A DNA stretch of 64,000 nt from Prochlorococcus sp. AG-363-C02 (GTDB lineage Bacteria > Cyanobacteriota > Cyanobacteriia > PCC-6307 > Cyanobiaceae), in assembly GCA_003278345.1 (NCBI GenBank), contig QCFH01000006.1, positions 1-64,000 on the forward strand, given 5' to 3'. Positions 9,537 to 18,932 of the stretch are shown here, piece after piece. Under the pieces are notes generated by a model. That model was not told the origin of the DNA, searched no databases, and saw only the letters and a program-made list of their open reading frames with translations. Every line of letters starts with the position of its first letter. The stretch's first letter is position 1. A program made the translations under genes and the position numbers.

Positions 9537-10715
9537 TTACATCCTCATAACAAGTCTTTCTAATCGATTAAGACCTTCTGATATTGTTTCTTCAGAAGTA
9601 GAACAGGATATTCGAACACATCTATCATTTCCAAAAGCTATTCCAGGTATAATAGCCAATCCTTCTTTTTCTAAAGCCTCTTTACAGAATTCTAAAGAGC
9701 TGGGCATGCCTTTGTGCAAACATGGAAATGCATAGAAAGCCCCTTCTTGAGAAATAACATTTAGACCTTTTATTCTTTTAATTCCATCGGTTAAAAGTTT
9801 TCTTCTATAGTTATAACTTGTTATCATATTCTTTATTCCTCTTGGTGCTTTATTTATTGCTTCAAGTGCACCTTTTTGGGCAAAACTACAGACATTACTG
9901 GTACTTTGACTTTGTAAAGCAATTGCTTTCTTTATAATATTACTATTACCCTGCAAATAACCTATTCGCCAACCAGTCATCGCCCATGCCTTGGCAAAAC
10001 CGTTTACGATAAAAATTCGTTCTTTTAAGTCTGGTGCTATAGCGGAAAGACTATAATGTGTTTCATCGTTAGAGATTAGGAATTCATAGATTTCATCACT
10101 CATTACTAATAGTCTCTTGTGTTTTCTCATTATTTCAGCTATTGATTCCAGTTCGTTACGGCTCATCAACCTTCCAGTTGGATTGCAGGGTGAGTTCAAT
10201 ATTAATAATTTAGTTTTTTCAGTAATATTTTCTTCTATCTTTGAAATTTGAATCTTAAATCCTTCCTCCGGATTGGTTTCTATGCATATAGGTAAGGCCT
10301 TCGCGAATTTTGTCATTTCGGGATAACTTAACCAATATGGTGAAAGAATTATTACTTCATCTCCAGGATCAAGAACTACTTGAAATAGGTTGAAAATTGC
10401 TTGTTTCCCTCCATTTGTTATTAAAATATTTTCTGCTTTAGAGGCAATATTATTAACTTCTTTGAGTTTAATTGCTATGGCTTCTCTTAATTCAGGATCA
10501 CCTCCAGCTGGACCATATTTTGTTATTCCTTGCCTGAGAGCTTTTATTGCTGCTTCGGTTATAAATTTAGGCGTTTCGAAATCAGGTTCTCCAGCGCTAA
10601 GACTGCAAATATCTCTACCCTGAGTTTTTAATGATTGAGCTAATGCACTGATCTCTAGAGTCAATGATGGTTTCAAACCAAGAGCTCTATTGGAAATAAT
10701 TTCGTATTTGTTCAT
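9537..10715 (-). CDS. aspC: Class I/II pyridoxal-phosphate aminotransferase (aspartate aminotransferase type)
   Basis: A 392-residue cytosolic aminotransferase of the AspC-I gamma type. Evidence: SAGEPDFETP near residue 40, ITKYGPAGGDPELREAIA, the substrate/PLP block LILNSPCNPTGRLMS, DEIYEFL, and the PLP lysine in NGFAKAWAMTGWRIGYL. It would interconvert aspartate and oxaloacetate with glutamate/2-oxoglutarate. The PLP fold is certain; aspartate specificity is assigned by similarity. It lies 34 bp upstream of phnD on the same strand and may share its transcript. Confidence 0.88.
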   Translation of the reverse strand: MNKYEIISNRALGLKPSLTLEISALAQSLKTQGRDICSLSAGEPDFETPKFITEAAIKALRQGITKYGPAGGDPELREAIAIKLKEVNNIASKAENILITNGGKQAIFNLFQVVLDPGDEVIILSPYWLSYPEMTKFAKALPICIETNPEEGFKIQISKIEENITEKTKLLILNSPCNPTGRLMSRNELESIAEIMRKHKRLLVMSDEIYEFLISNDETHYSLSAIAPDLKERIFIVNGFAKAWAMTGWRIGYLQGNSNIIKKAIALQSQSTSNVCSFAQKGALEAINKAPRGIKNMITSYNYRRKLLTDGIKRIKGLNVISQEGAFYAFPCLHKGMPSSLEFCKEALEKEGLAIIPGIAFGNDRCVRISCSTSEETISEGLNRLERLVMRM

Positions 10716-10796
10716 TCTTTAGTGTTTTTCTTTTTTGATTCTTTCTTTGACATACATCATCCCTTGGTGAGTTTTTTCTTACCCTATACAAATTAT

Positions 10797-11201
10797 ATGA
10801 AATGTCTTATGAATTTGACTAAGACGAGCCTTTTAATAGCTTGTTCAAATCCAATGCAACTGTCTAAATTCTATTCATTAGTATCTGATACTTGTATTTT
10901 AGAAGGAATTAATGAAAATCATTATGAGTTAAGAAATGATTCTAGATGCAGGATATCTTTTTATAAGCCTTGTTCAAATAGGGATTCAAATAGGTTAATT
11001 CCACCTTCAGTAGCAATATGCTTTCAGAGGGAGGCCTCAAGTGATCCTCAATTAGTTATTAATAATTGGGTTAAAGAAGTGGTTTCACGGGGAGGCAAAT
11101 TAATTGAAGGACCTGTTTTGGAAACATTTGGAGCGGAGGCATGGATGTCGGATCAAGAAGATAATAAGTTTTTAATTTTTGTTCCCTTTATGTCTTCTTA
11201 A
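10797..11201 (+). CDS. VOC/glyoxalase-like protein
   Basis: A protein of about 135 residues with the glyoxalase/bleomycin-resistance fold pattern: a SLLIACSNPMQLSKFYSLVS opening, a central RNDSRCRISFY strand, and a second half ending VVSRGGKLIEGPVLETFGAEAWMSDQEDNKFLIF. The frame is open from 10722, but the upstream stretch is Phe-rich and overlaps the aspC promoter side. I therefore prefer the ATG at 10797, with 10809 also possible. The metal ligands are not obvious, so enzymatic activity is uncertain. Confidence 0.65.
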   Translation: MKCLMNLTKTSLLIACSNPMQLSKFYSLVSDTCILEGINENHYELRNDSRCRISFYKPCSNRDSNRLIPPSVAICFQREASSDPQLVINNWVKEVVSRGGKLIEGPVLETFGAEAWMSDQEDNKFLIFVPFMSS

Positions 11202-11232
11202 TTCATAAAATTGGAGTAAAGAATTTATTTAT

Positions 11233-11847
11233 ATGTTTTTTAGTGACTCATCAGCCAAATTTAATTGCAAATGCAAGGGATTAAAAGAAATTAATAGTCC
11301 TGTAGTTGTTAGCAGGGGAAATCCCTCTTCAGATTTAATGCTTATTGGTGAAGCGCCTGGTGCCATGGAGGAAAAATTATCACTACCATTTGTAGGTCGC
11401 TCAGGAGAAGTTTTAAATCGCCTTCTCAATATGGCTGGTTTTGATGATGAAAAGGATGTTTACATTTGTAATTTGGTCAAGACAAGGCCTCCTAATAACA
11501 GGGTCCCTACAATGAAGGAGATTTCTTTACATCTCCCTTGGCTTTACCAACAAATCAAACTCGTCAACCCATTGATAATAATTTTGATAGGTTCAACCGC
11601 AATGCGTGTAATACTTAATTTAAAATCTAAAATCAGCCTTGCAAGAGGCACTTGGCACAATTGGTATGGGATTAATGTAATGCCTATTTTTCATCCAGCG
11701 TATCTTTTAAGGAATCCTTCAAAAGATTCTGGAAAGCCATATGATTTGACCTGCTCTGATTTTTATGAGATAAGCAGAAAGCTCAATGAGCTTAGGTCAT
11801 TTCGCAAACGACCCTCTATATTTATTCCGATGGTTACGTCTTTATGA
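11233..11847 (+). CDS. Family 4-type uracil-DNA glycosylase, with iron-sulfur ligands reduced
   Basis: The 204-residue protein carries the family 4/5 active-site motifs GEAPGAMEE (39-47) and HPAYLLRNP near residue 156, plus the [14 protein letters not shown] block. It should remove uracil from DNA. Canonical family 4 enzymes bind a 4Fe-4S cluster with four cysteines. Here only Cys12 and Cys14 occur near the first pair. The usual third and fourth cysteines are replaced, by Thr84 in LVKTRPP and by His100 in SLHLPWL. Its stop overlaps the ispG start by 4 bp. Confidence 0.85.
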   Translation: MFFSDSSAKFNCKCKGLKEINSPVVVSRGNPSSDLMLIGEAPGAMEEKLSLPFVGRSGEVLNRLLNMAGFDDEKDVYICNLVKTRPPNNRVPTMKEISLHLPWLYQQIKLVNPLIIILIGSTAMRVILNLKSKISLARGTWHNWYGINVMPIFHPAYLLRNPSKDSGKPYDLTCSDFYEISRKLNELRSFRKRPSIFIPMVTSL

Positions 11848-13070
11848 ACGAAGATATCAAAAATGAACATGCTAATGATGAGTTTTTAGCTCGTCGCTAT
11901 AGCACCAAAATTCATCGTAGGAAAACTGTTTCTGTAATGGTCGGTGATGTTCCTATTGGAAGTGAACATCCAGTAACTGTTCAATCAATGATCAATGAGG
12001 ATACATTAGATATTAATGGTTCCGTAGAAGCTATAAGGAGATTACATGAAGTTGGATGTGAAATAGTTAGGCTAACAGTGCCTTCAATTGCTCATGCAAA
12101 AGCTGTTGGGGAAATCAAGAGCTTGTTAAAAAAGAATGCCATATCTGTGCCATTAGTTGCAGATGTTCATCACAATGGCATGAAAATCGCATTAGAGGTT
12201 TCGAAACATGTAGATAAGGTAAGAATAAACCCTGGTTTATTTGTATTTTCTAACCCTGATCCTGATAGAACAGAATTTTCTGCTTCAGAAATAGATTCTA
12301 TAAAAGATAAAATAATTCAAAATTTTGAACCTATTGTTAATTCATTAAAAGAACAGAATAAAGCATTGCGAATTGGAGTTAATCATGGCTCTTTAGCAGA
12401 AAGAATGCTTTTTCAATATGGAGATACTCCTCTTGGTATGGTGGAATCAGCAATGGAATTTATACGTATTTGTGATTCATTAGATTTTCATAATATAGTC
12501 ATATCAATGAAAGCATCAAGACCTCCAGTAATGCTTGCTGCATATAGAATGATGGCAGATACTATGGATAAAGAAGGTTATAATTATCCTCTTCATCTAG
12601 GAGTTACTGAAGCAGGTGATGGAGACTATGGGCGGATTAAAAGTACAGTAGGAATAGGGACTCTATTGTCAGAAGGAATTGGAGATACAATAAGAGTTTC
12701 TCTAACAGAAGCTCCTGAAAAAGAAATTCCTGTTGCTTATTCAATATTGCAAACTGTTGGATTAAGAAAAACAATGGTTGAGTATATTAGTTGCCCAAGT
12801 TGTGGAAGAACTTTATTCAACTTAGAAGAAGTTGTAGCAAAAGTAAGAGAAGCTACTAACCATTTAACAGGATTAGATATAGCCGTAATGGGATGCATTG
12901 TTAATGGTCCAGGAGAAATGGCTGATGCTGATTACGGTTATGTTGGTAAAGGTAAGGGAACTATTGCCCTTTATCGTGGAAGAGATGAAATTAGAAAAGT
13001 ACCTGAGGATGAAGGGGTAACTGCCTTAGTTGATTTAATTAAGCAAGATGGAAAATGGATAGATCCATAG
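11844..13070 (+). CDS. ispG: 4-hydroxy-3-methylbut-2-enyl diphosphate synthase IspG (GcpE)
   Basis: This 408-residue enzyme catalyses the penultimate step of the MEP isoprenoid pathway, converting MEcPP to HMBPP with a 4Fe-4S cluster. The N-terminal TIM barrel starts at [20 protein letters not shown], and the C-terminal cluster domain has [13 protein letters not shown] and [17 protein letters not shown], which supply the cysteine ligands and the conserved glutamate. The short overlap with the upstream glycosylase gene suggests translational coupling. It supplies precursors for chlorophyll phytyl tails and carotenoids. Confidence 0.96.
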   Translation: MNEDIKNEHANDEFLARRYSTKIHRRKTVSVMVGDVPIGSEHPVTVQSMINEDTLDINGSVEAIRRLHEVGCEIVRLTVPSIAHAKAVGEIKSLLKKNAISVPLVADVHHNGMKIALEVSKHVDKVRINPGLFVFSNPDPDRTEFSASEIDSIKDKIIQNFEPIVNSLKEQNKALRIGVNHGSLAERMLFQYGDTPLGMVESAMEFIRICDSLDFHNIVISMKASRPPVMLAAYRMMADTMDKEGYNYPLHLGVTEAGDGDYGRIKSTVGIGTLLSEGIGDTIRVSLTEAPEKEIPVAYSILQTVGLRKTMVEYISCPSCGRTLFNLEEVVAKVREATNHLTGLDIAVMGCIVNGPGEMADADYGYVGKGKGTIALYRGRDEIRKVPEDEGVTALVDLIKQDGKWIDP

Positions 13071-13115
13071 AATATTATTTTTAGAGAATTAACTTTATAT
13101 GAGATATATTCTAAA

Positions 13116-14435
13116 ATGATAAACTTTAGATTTAAAATATATAATCTACGCTCTTTATTTTTAGCTAGTTTAATAGTTCCCATTGGGTTTGGTTTGCCTG
13201 CACATAATTCAACTATAATTCAAGATAGTCCTAAGGAAATTATAGACCAAGTTTGGCAAATAATTTATAGAGATTATATGGATTCTTCTGGTAAATATAA
13301 TTCAAATAAATGGATTGATCTTCGTCAAAAGCTACTTTCGAAATCTTATGATAATAAACAAAGTGCATATGAAGCGATTAGAGGAATGCTTGCTTCTTTA
13401 GATGATCCTTATACAAGATTTTTAGATAAGAAAGAATTTAGTCAAATGAAAATTGATACTTCTGGAGAATTAACAGGTATTGGTATTCAAATATCTATAG
13501 ATGAAACATCAAAAAATATTGTTGTTATTGCAACAATTGAAGGGTCCCCAGCCTATAACGTAGGAGTATTAGCTAATGATTTAATAATTTCAATAGATGG
13601 ATATGAAACAAAAGGAATGAGTATAGAAAATGTAGTAAATTTAATCAGAGGAAAACAAGGAACAGAGGTATCTATAGGTATACTAAGGGCGAATAAAATT
13701 ATTAATTTATCTATTATTCGAGAAAGAATTGATATAAAAACCGTTACAAGCAAAATCAATAGTTTAGAATCAGGACAAAAGATTGGATATATAAGGATAA
13801 AGCAATTTACAGCTAAAGCTTCAAAAGAGATGAGGAAAACTATAAAGTCACTTGAAAGTAAAGGCTCAGATGCCTATGTAATTGATTTGAGAAATAATCC
13901 TGGAGGGTTATTAGAGGCAAGTATAGATATATCAAGACAACTTTTAGACAAAGGCATAATTGTTAGTACAAAGACGAAAAATTCTATTACAGATGTTAGA
14001 AGAGCCAGGGGTAATTCTTTAACGAGTAAGCCATTAGCAGTCTTAGTAAATGAGGCTTCTGCAAGCGCAAGTGAAATTTTGTCTGGAGCAATAAAAGATA
14101 ATAATCGAGGCTTTTTGGTAGGTAAAAAAACATATGGTAAAGGTTTAGTTCAGTCTGTAAGGCCACTAATGGATGGAACAGGTTTAACAGTTACTGTTGC
14201 CAAATATTTAACACCAAAAGGTATAGATATTCATCTAAATGGTATAAAACCAAATATAAAAGCAAATTTAACCAAGAATAAAAATCAAATAATAACTAAT
14301 AATGATTTAGGAACTAAATATGATTATCAATATTTAGTAGCAGAGAAATTACTTCTTAAGATTTTAGATAGAAAATCTAAGGCTCAATCTTATCTACCTT
14401 CTAAGAGTAATTTTGAAAAAGCTTTAGCTAATTAG
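13116..14435 (+). CDS. C-terminal processing protease (S41 family, CtpA-like)
   Basis: A 439-residue periplasmic or lumenal serine protease with an N-terminal hydrophobic signal (about 12-30). A PDZ domain follows near 110-190 (SGELTGIGIQISID, GSPAYNVGVLANDLIISIDG). The catalytic Ser/Lys dyad lies in NEASASASEILSGAI (about residues 311-325) and GKKTYGKGLVQ (about 335-345). One cyanobacterial Ctp protease matures the D1 C-terminus; several paralogues exist, so I do not assign a letter. It is 45 bp after ispG and converges on DUF1543 with an 8 bp overlap. Confidence 0.9.
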   Translation: MINFRFKIYNLRSLFLASLIVPIGFGLPAHNSTIIQDSPKEIIDQVWQIIYRDYMDSSGKYNSNKWIDLRQKLLSKSYDNKQSAYEAIRGMLASLDDPYTRFLDKKEFSQMKIDTSGELTGIGIQISIDETSKNIVVIATIEGSPAYNVGVLANDLIISIDGYETKGMSIENVVNLIRGKQGTEVSIGILRANKIINLSIIRERIDIKTVTSKINSLESGQKIGYIRIKQFTAKASKEMRKTIKSLESKGSDAYVIDLRNNPGGLLEASIDISRQLLDKGIIVSTKTKNSITDVRRARGNSLTSKPLAVLVNEASASASEILSGAIKDNNRGFLVGKKTYGKGLVQSVRPLMDGTGLTVTVAKYLTPKGIDIHLNGIKPNIKANLTKNKNQIITNNDLGTKYDYQYLVAEKLLLKILDRKSKAQSYLPSKSNFEKALAN

Positions 14436-14976
14436 ATAATTTTTTATAACCTTGCCAGTCAGCCACAATATCTTGACTTCGTATTAAATCATCTTCTTCT
14501 AGATCTATGTACCATTTGGTTGATTTTAATTCCAAAGATTCATCTTTTACTTCAATAACAGATAACTTTTTTATATTGTCAATATGAATCATTTTGATCT
14601 CCTTTCTAATTTTTTGCTTGGCCTTTTTCATTGCTCTCATTTTAGAGCCTGATACTACAAATGATATTTGATGTGATTCTTCAATATTATTATGCTCATA
14701 ACCACCTAAATATGCAAACCATAAATAGGGTTTATTTTTCTTATTATGTAGACTTATATTATGCTCATTATTTATAATTATTAATTTATATCCATCAACA
14801 TATTGTAGTTTCATATAACTATCTATATGTAAACTATTTTTATCACCATACCATTTTGATATGATTTGATTGTAAGTATCTTCAAATTTCTCACCAACAG
14901 TAAATATAATATCATGTGCTTCTATATTAGAGCCTTTAAATTTACCCCCAACATAAACAAGAAATAAGTTATGCAT
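14428..14976 (-). CDS. DUF1543 protein (duplicated domain)
   Basis: A 182-residue protein of two related halves. The first begins LFLVYVGGKFKGSNIEAHDI and the second PYLWFAYLGGYEHNNIEESH; both have the pattern Y(V/L)GG, N-I-E, H. This matches DUF1543, a family of unknown function. No signal peptide or membrane segment is seen. It is convergent with the Ctp protease, sharing 8 bp at the 3' ends. Confidence 0.75.
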   Translation of the reverse strand: MHNLFLVYVGGKFKGSNIEAHDIIFTVGEKFEDTYNQIISKWYGDKNSLHIDSYMKLQYVDGYKLIIINNEHNISLHNKKNKPYLWFAYLGGYEHNNIEESHQISFVVSGSKMRAMKKAKQKIRKEIKMIHIDNIKKLSVIEVKDESLELKSTKWYIDLEEDDLIRSQDIVADWQGYKKLSN

Positions 14977-15011
14977 ATATAATATATTTATAAATATTTT
15001 AATTAAATAAT

Positions 15012-15953
15012 CTAATTAGAAAGTTCCAGCATTTTCTTTATTGGTTTTAATGCCTTTTTACTTGTTTCTTCATCAATCTCCAGCCTAGGTTGTAGAGACT
15101 CTAGACATTTAATAATTTTTTCAATAGTATTTAATCTCATATGTGGACACGAATTACAACTACAACCATCTATACCTGGGACATCATAAAAATATTTAGA
15201 TGGTTCTTTTATTCTCATCTGATGTATTATTCCAGGTTCCGTTAATACAATGAATTTCTTTAAAGATGATTCTTGTATATGTTTTAGAAGTTTGCTTGTT
15301 GAACCTATAAAATCAGAATAACTTAATAGTAATTCTGTACATTCTGGATGCGCAATTATTTCTGAATCTTGATGCTCTAATTTTAACTTTAGTAAAGCTT
15401 CCTCACTAAAGGTTTCATGAACGATGCATGAACCTTGCCAAAGATTTAATTTTCTGCCAGTTTGATTCTCTACCCATCTACCTAGATTCTTATCTGGAGC
15501 AAATATAATAGGCACATCTATGGGTATTTTTTTTATAAGATCTACAGCATTACTGCTTGTACAAATTAAGTCACTTAGAGCTTTAATTTCTGCTGAACAA
15601 TTTATATAACTTACGACGTAATGATCAGGATAACTCTCTTTGAATTTCTTAAATTCTTCCTCAGGGCAGTCATCTGCTAAAGAACAACCAGCATCAAGAT
15701 CAGGAATAAGTACTATTTTGTTTGGATTTATAATTTTAGCTGTCTCAGCCATAAAATGTACACCACAAAAAACTATAACCTCAGCTTTAGTTTCGGCTGC
15801 TTTTCTTGATAATTCAAGGGAATCTCCAATAAAATCAGCTATATCTTGGATTTCTTCGTCTTGATAATAATGAGCAAGAATTACAGCATTTTTTTCTTTG
15901 CGCAAAGCATTGATCTTTCTTTTACTTTCTTCCCTAGAGGTGGAAGGCGGCAT
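15012..15953 (-). CDS. nadA: Quinolinate synthase NadA
   Basis: The 313-residue enzyme condenses iminoaspartate and dihydroxyacetone phosphate to quinolinate for NAD synthesis, using an oxygen-sensitive 4Fe-4S cluster. Evidence: [20 protein letters not shown] near the N-terminus, the first cysteine region [12 protein letters not shown], the second in [13 protein letters not shown], and the third in [14 protein letters not shown]. The spacing fits the NadA family. It is a single gene here, divergent from the phosphoesterase. Confidence 0.95.
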   Translation of the reverse strand: MPPSTSREESKRKINALRKEKNAVILAHYYQDEEIQDIADFIGDSLELSRKAAETKAEVIVFCGVHFMAETAKIINPNKIVLIPDLDAGCSLADDCPEEEFKKFKESYPDHYVVSYINCSAEIKALSDLICTSSNAVDLIKKIPIDVPIIFAPDKNLGRWVENQTGRKLNLWQGSCIVHETFSEEALLKLKLEHQDSEIIAHPECTELLLSYSDFIGSTSKLLKHIQESSLKKFIVLTEPGIIHQMRIKEPSKYFYDVPGIDGCSCNSCPHMRLNTIEKIIKCLESLQPRLEIDEETSKKALKPIKKMLELSN

Positions 15954-16035
15954 AACCGTCTGATGGCAAGAATCAACTAAATCCAGTTTCTTTGATGCAA
16001 TTTGAGGCAGTATAGAGCTTGCTATCTTATTTATC

Positions 16036-16884
16036 CTGTCAATTACTCGTATCGCGATAGCAGGAGATATTCATGGCTCTTGGTTTCAAGAGGATAATGA
16101 TTTATTGCATTCGTTAAATCCAGACCTAGTTCTGTTTGTTGGAGATTTGGGCATTGGTGATCTTCGAATTGTTAAAGCAATCAATAACATCTCTATCCCT
16201 TCTGCTGTGGTACTTGGCAATCATGACAGAGGGGCAGATCTTTCAGGTCATCAAATAAAAAAACAGCTTTCTGTTCTAGGAGACCGAAATTGTTCTTGGC
16301 GACTTAGAGAATGGGAAAATCTATTGGTATCTGTTGTAGGTGCTAGACCCTGTAGTGCTGGAGGCGGATATTACCTTTCTCCTCAGATGAAGGCTGCTTT
16401 TGGTCACGTGACTCTTGAGGAATCCGTTAAGCGAATAGTTAATGCAGCAAGTGTTGCTTCATCAGACCTTCCTCTTATTATCTTGGCTCATTCAGGGCCA
16501 ACAGGCTTAGGCTCTGAAGCCTCAAGTATTTGCGGAAGAGATTGGAAGTCTCCTTCTATTGATTGGGGTGATAAAGATCTTGAAATTTCAATTACTGAAA
16601 TACAAAAACTTAGAAAAATAGATTTAGTAGTATTTGGTCATATGCATCATGCTCTTAAAAGAGGAAAAGGTATAAGGCAAACTTTTTATATTGATAAAAA
16701 AAAAGGTACAGCATATATAAATGCTGCTTGTGTACCTAGGAGGGGTGTTGATGAATCAGGAAATGAGTTATGTCATTTTTCGTGGGTTGAGTTTTCGAAT
16801 CTAAAACTTATTCATGCTTCGCATCGATGGTATAAAAAAGATGCTTCTATTGCTTTTAAAGAAATTTTATATGATGAGAGTTAA
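16036..16884 (+). CDS. TIGR04168-type metallophosphoesterase with non-canonical start
   Basis: The frame is open from 16006 (after a TGA at 16003) and encodes [18 protein letters not shown], which contains the first metal-binding motif GDxH of calcineurin-like phosphoesterases. Further motifs are [22 protein letters not shown] and VFGHMHH. No ATG, GTG or TTG occurs before the GDIHG motif. Candidate starts are CTG at 16036 or ATT at 16042; the first ordinary start, TTG at 16105, would remove the first metal ligands. I place the start at CTG provisionally. It is probably a soluble phosphoesterase; the substrate is unknown. Confidence 0.75.
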   Translation: MSITRIAIAGDIHGSWFQEDNDLLHSLNPDLVLFVGDLGIGDLRIVKAINNISIPSAVVLGNHDRGADLSGHQIKKQLSVLGDRNCSWRLREWENLLVSVVGARPCSAGGGYYLSPQMKAAFGHVTLEESVKRIVNAASVASSDLPLIILAHSGPTGLGSEASSICGRDWKSPSIDWGDKDLEISITEIQKLRKIDLVVFGHMHHALKRGKGIRQTFYIDKKKGTAYINAACVPRRGVDESGNELCHFSWVEFSNLKLIHASHRWYKKDASIAFKEILYDES

Positions 16885-16900
16885 ATTTGCTGTTTGAAAT

Positions 16901-17707
16901 TCATTTTTCTGAATCTACTTTGCCATGTTTTAGTGAAAATTGCTTAGCAAAAACATTAGATGCCATTGCTGCCGTTAAAAATGCCACAATATTTCTTATT
17001 AAAGGAATAATCTCGCTGGTTCTTGTAATAACCTGAGCTATACCAATTACACCAAATGGTATTACCCATATTGGTGAAACTAGTAATAACCATTTCCAGG
17101 CTATAATTTGTTTTTCTTCTCTGGGAGATGAAGCAATTCCAGCTATAACTCCTCCCAACATTGAAGCGATAAGAGTCCATAATAATTGTTCCTTTGTGAT
17201 GCCTGGAACTTTTTGACAGCCTCCTTTGTCTAAACATTTTTCAACAGATTGAATAGCATCAAGGATTGCTTTGTCCTCCCCGTAGTCTTTTACAAAAAAT
17301 TGATTTCCAAATCGAGTTTGTAATTCCACCCAGAATAGTCTTGGCATCAATGCAAAATAGGCATCTCCAACATTGAAATTAAGTAGATTGCCTCCTCTTG
17401 GATCGGCAACTATTAATAGAGTCCTTTCATCAATATCCCAAAAATCCTTAATTGCCAGTCCTGGAGTGCTTTCGAATTGTGTAAGAACTTTAATTTTCCA
17501 ACCCGTTTTATTTTGATATTCATTGAGTGATTTTTCTAAGTCTGATTTTTGGATATCACTAAAGGATTTAGCAAGATCTATAATTGGAGTTTGATGATCT
17601 GGTAATAAATCAATTTTGGTTAAAGCTAATGTAGGAATAGATAATGTAAAGCTAATGAAAAGCAATAAAAAAATGCTTTTTAAATAGATTATTAGTCTTT
17701 TCAGCAT
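16901..17707 (-). CDS. TPM-domain membrane protein
   Basis: The protein of 268 residues starts at ATG 17707; a longer open frame to 17905 overlaps the divergent methyltransferase gene and lacks plausible sequence. It has a signal peptide (about 1-27), a TPM domain (LLPDHQTPIIDLAKSFSD to about residue 155, with LLIVADPRGGNLLNFNVGDA), and two C-terminal membrane helices (about 170-190 and 200-220). TPM proteins in plants and cyanobacteria (TLP18.3, Psb32) help photosystem II repair, but this branch is different, so that role is not proven. Confidence 0.72.
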   Translation of the reverse strand: MLKRLIIYLKSIFLLLFISFTLSIPTLALTKIDLLPDHQTPIIDLAKSFSDIQKSDLEKSLNEYQNKTGWKIKVLTQFESTPGLAIKDFWDIDERTLLIVADPRGGNLLNFNVGDAYFALMPRLFWVELQTRFGNQFFVKDYGEDKAILDAIQSVEKCLDKGGCQKVPGITKEQLLWTLIASMLGGVIAGIASSPREEKQIIAWKWLLLVSPIWVIPFGVIGIAQVITRTSEIIPLIRNIVAFLTAAMASNVFAKQFSLKHGKVDSEK

Positions 17708-17738
17708 TTTATTTTTTAATTTAATTCCATTATCTCTG

Positions 17739-18932
17739 ATGACCCCCATATCTGTGAAATGTCCTGATTGGATGGCTGCACAACTAGAAGAAGCCGGAGG
17801 GATCATTAAATTTTCTGAATTTATGAATTTAGCACTTAATGACCCGATTAATGGTTCATATGCTTCCGGCAAGCTTAAGATCGGGGTAAAAGGTGATTTT
17901 GTCACTTCACCTTCATTAGGTAAAGAATTTTCGGAATTGTTAGGTGTTCAAATAGTTCAATGGATACTTGATTTAGAAAAACAATTACCTTCTCAAAATA
18001 TTATTTCTTTAGTAGAGATAGGACCTGGTGAAGGAGATCTAGCATTTAATCTAATTAAATTTATACAAGAAAATCATCCTAGATTTATTAAAAAGATTGA
18101 GTTGATTCTTGTAGAGATAAATGAAAGTATGAAGGAAAAACAAAAAATAAAGTTAGCTTCAATTACAGATTTAACTATAAAATGGGATAGCTTAGAGAAT
18201 TTAGCTATAAATCCTCTAACAGGTATATTTTTAGCCCATGAGGTTTTAGATACACTTCCAGTTGATGTATTGATATGCGATAAAAAGAATATTTTTTTAC
18301 AGGGAGTTGAGTTAATTAAACACAATAATCATAATTTTATTCGTTATACAAAGCTCCCACTTCCTCAAAATATTAAGGACAAATTATCATATTTATATAA
18401 TAGTTTGAACATATCTATTCCTCCAAATAATATTCCTGATTTATGGAAAACAGAATTACATACTAGTATAAATCCATGGTTTAAAAAGTTATCATCATGT
18501 ATCAAAGTAGGAAGTTTATTAGTTATTGATTATGCACTTGAGGCTTCTCAATACTACAAAACCACAAGGTCTGAAGGGACATTATTATCATATAAGAATC
18601 AAACGGCATTTACAAATATTTTAGAAGATGTGGGTTATAGAGATATTACAGCTCACTTATGTTTAGAAACACTTATTAGTGAAGCAATTTCTAATAAATT
18701 TGTTTTTGTTGGAGAGACAAAACAAGGTTTATCTTTATTATCATTAGGTCTTTCTAGCAAAATTGATTTGCTAAAAACTAATAAATCATGTGATTTAGCT
18801 AAGACATTAAGATCTCGAGAAAATTTGTTAAGACTTGTTGACCCGATTGCTTTAGGAGATTTTAGATGGATTCTGTTTAAGAAAAATATTGATTTCTTAA
18901 GTACCAAATTTTTAGAAGAGCCTAAACAGTAG
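17739..18932 (+). CDS. MidA/NDUFAF7-type SAM-dependent methyltransferase
   Basis: A 397-residue methyltransferase of the DUF185 family. The N-terminus has GGIIKFSEFMNLALNDPINGSYASG (long motif, about 20-44), then GDFVTSPSLGKEFSELLGV, the SAM-binding loop LVEIGPGEGDLAFN (about 87-100) and FLAHEVLDTLPVDV. The mitochondrial relative symmetrically dimethylates an arginine of complex I subunit NDUFS2. A cyanobacterial NDH-1 target is possible but inferred. Its 3' end overlaps that of aroB by 11 bp, tail to tail. Confidence 0.85.
   Translation: MTPISVKCPDWMAAQLEEAGGIIKFSEFMNLALNDPINGSYASGKLKIGVKGDFVTSPSLGKEFSELLGVQIVQWILDLEKQLPSQNIISLVEIGPGEGDLAFNLIKFIQENHPRFIKKIELILVEINESMKEKQKIKLASITDLTIKWDSLENLAINPLTGIFLAHEVLDTLPVDVLICDKKNIFLQGVELIKHNNHNFIRYTKLPLPQNIKDKLSYLYNSLNISIPPNNIPDLWKTELHTSINPWFKKLSSCIKVGSLLVIDYALEASQYYKTTRSEGTLLSYKNQTAFTNILEDVGYRDITAHLCLETLISEAISNKFVFVGETKQGLSLLSLGLSSKIDLLKTNKSCDLAKTLRSRENLLRLVDPIALGDFRWILFKKNIDFLSTKFLEEPKQ

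Noticed and set aside
10722-10796. Phe-rich N-terminal extension of the VOC-like protein
   Set aside because: It overlaps the region just upstream of aspC and has no similarity to a glyoxalase fold; the ATG at 10797 or 10809 fits better.
17708-17905. 66-residue N-terminal extension of the TPM protein frame
   Set aside because: It overlaps the start of the divergent methyltransferase gene and is followed by a proper signal peptide starting at ATG 17707.
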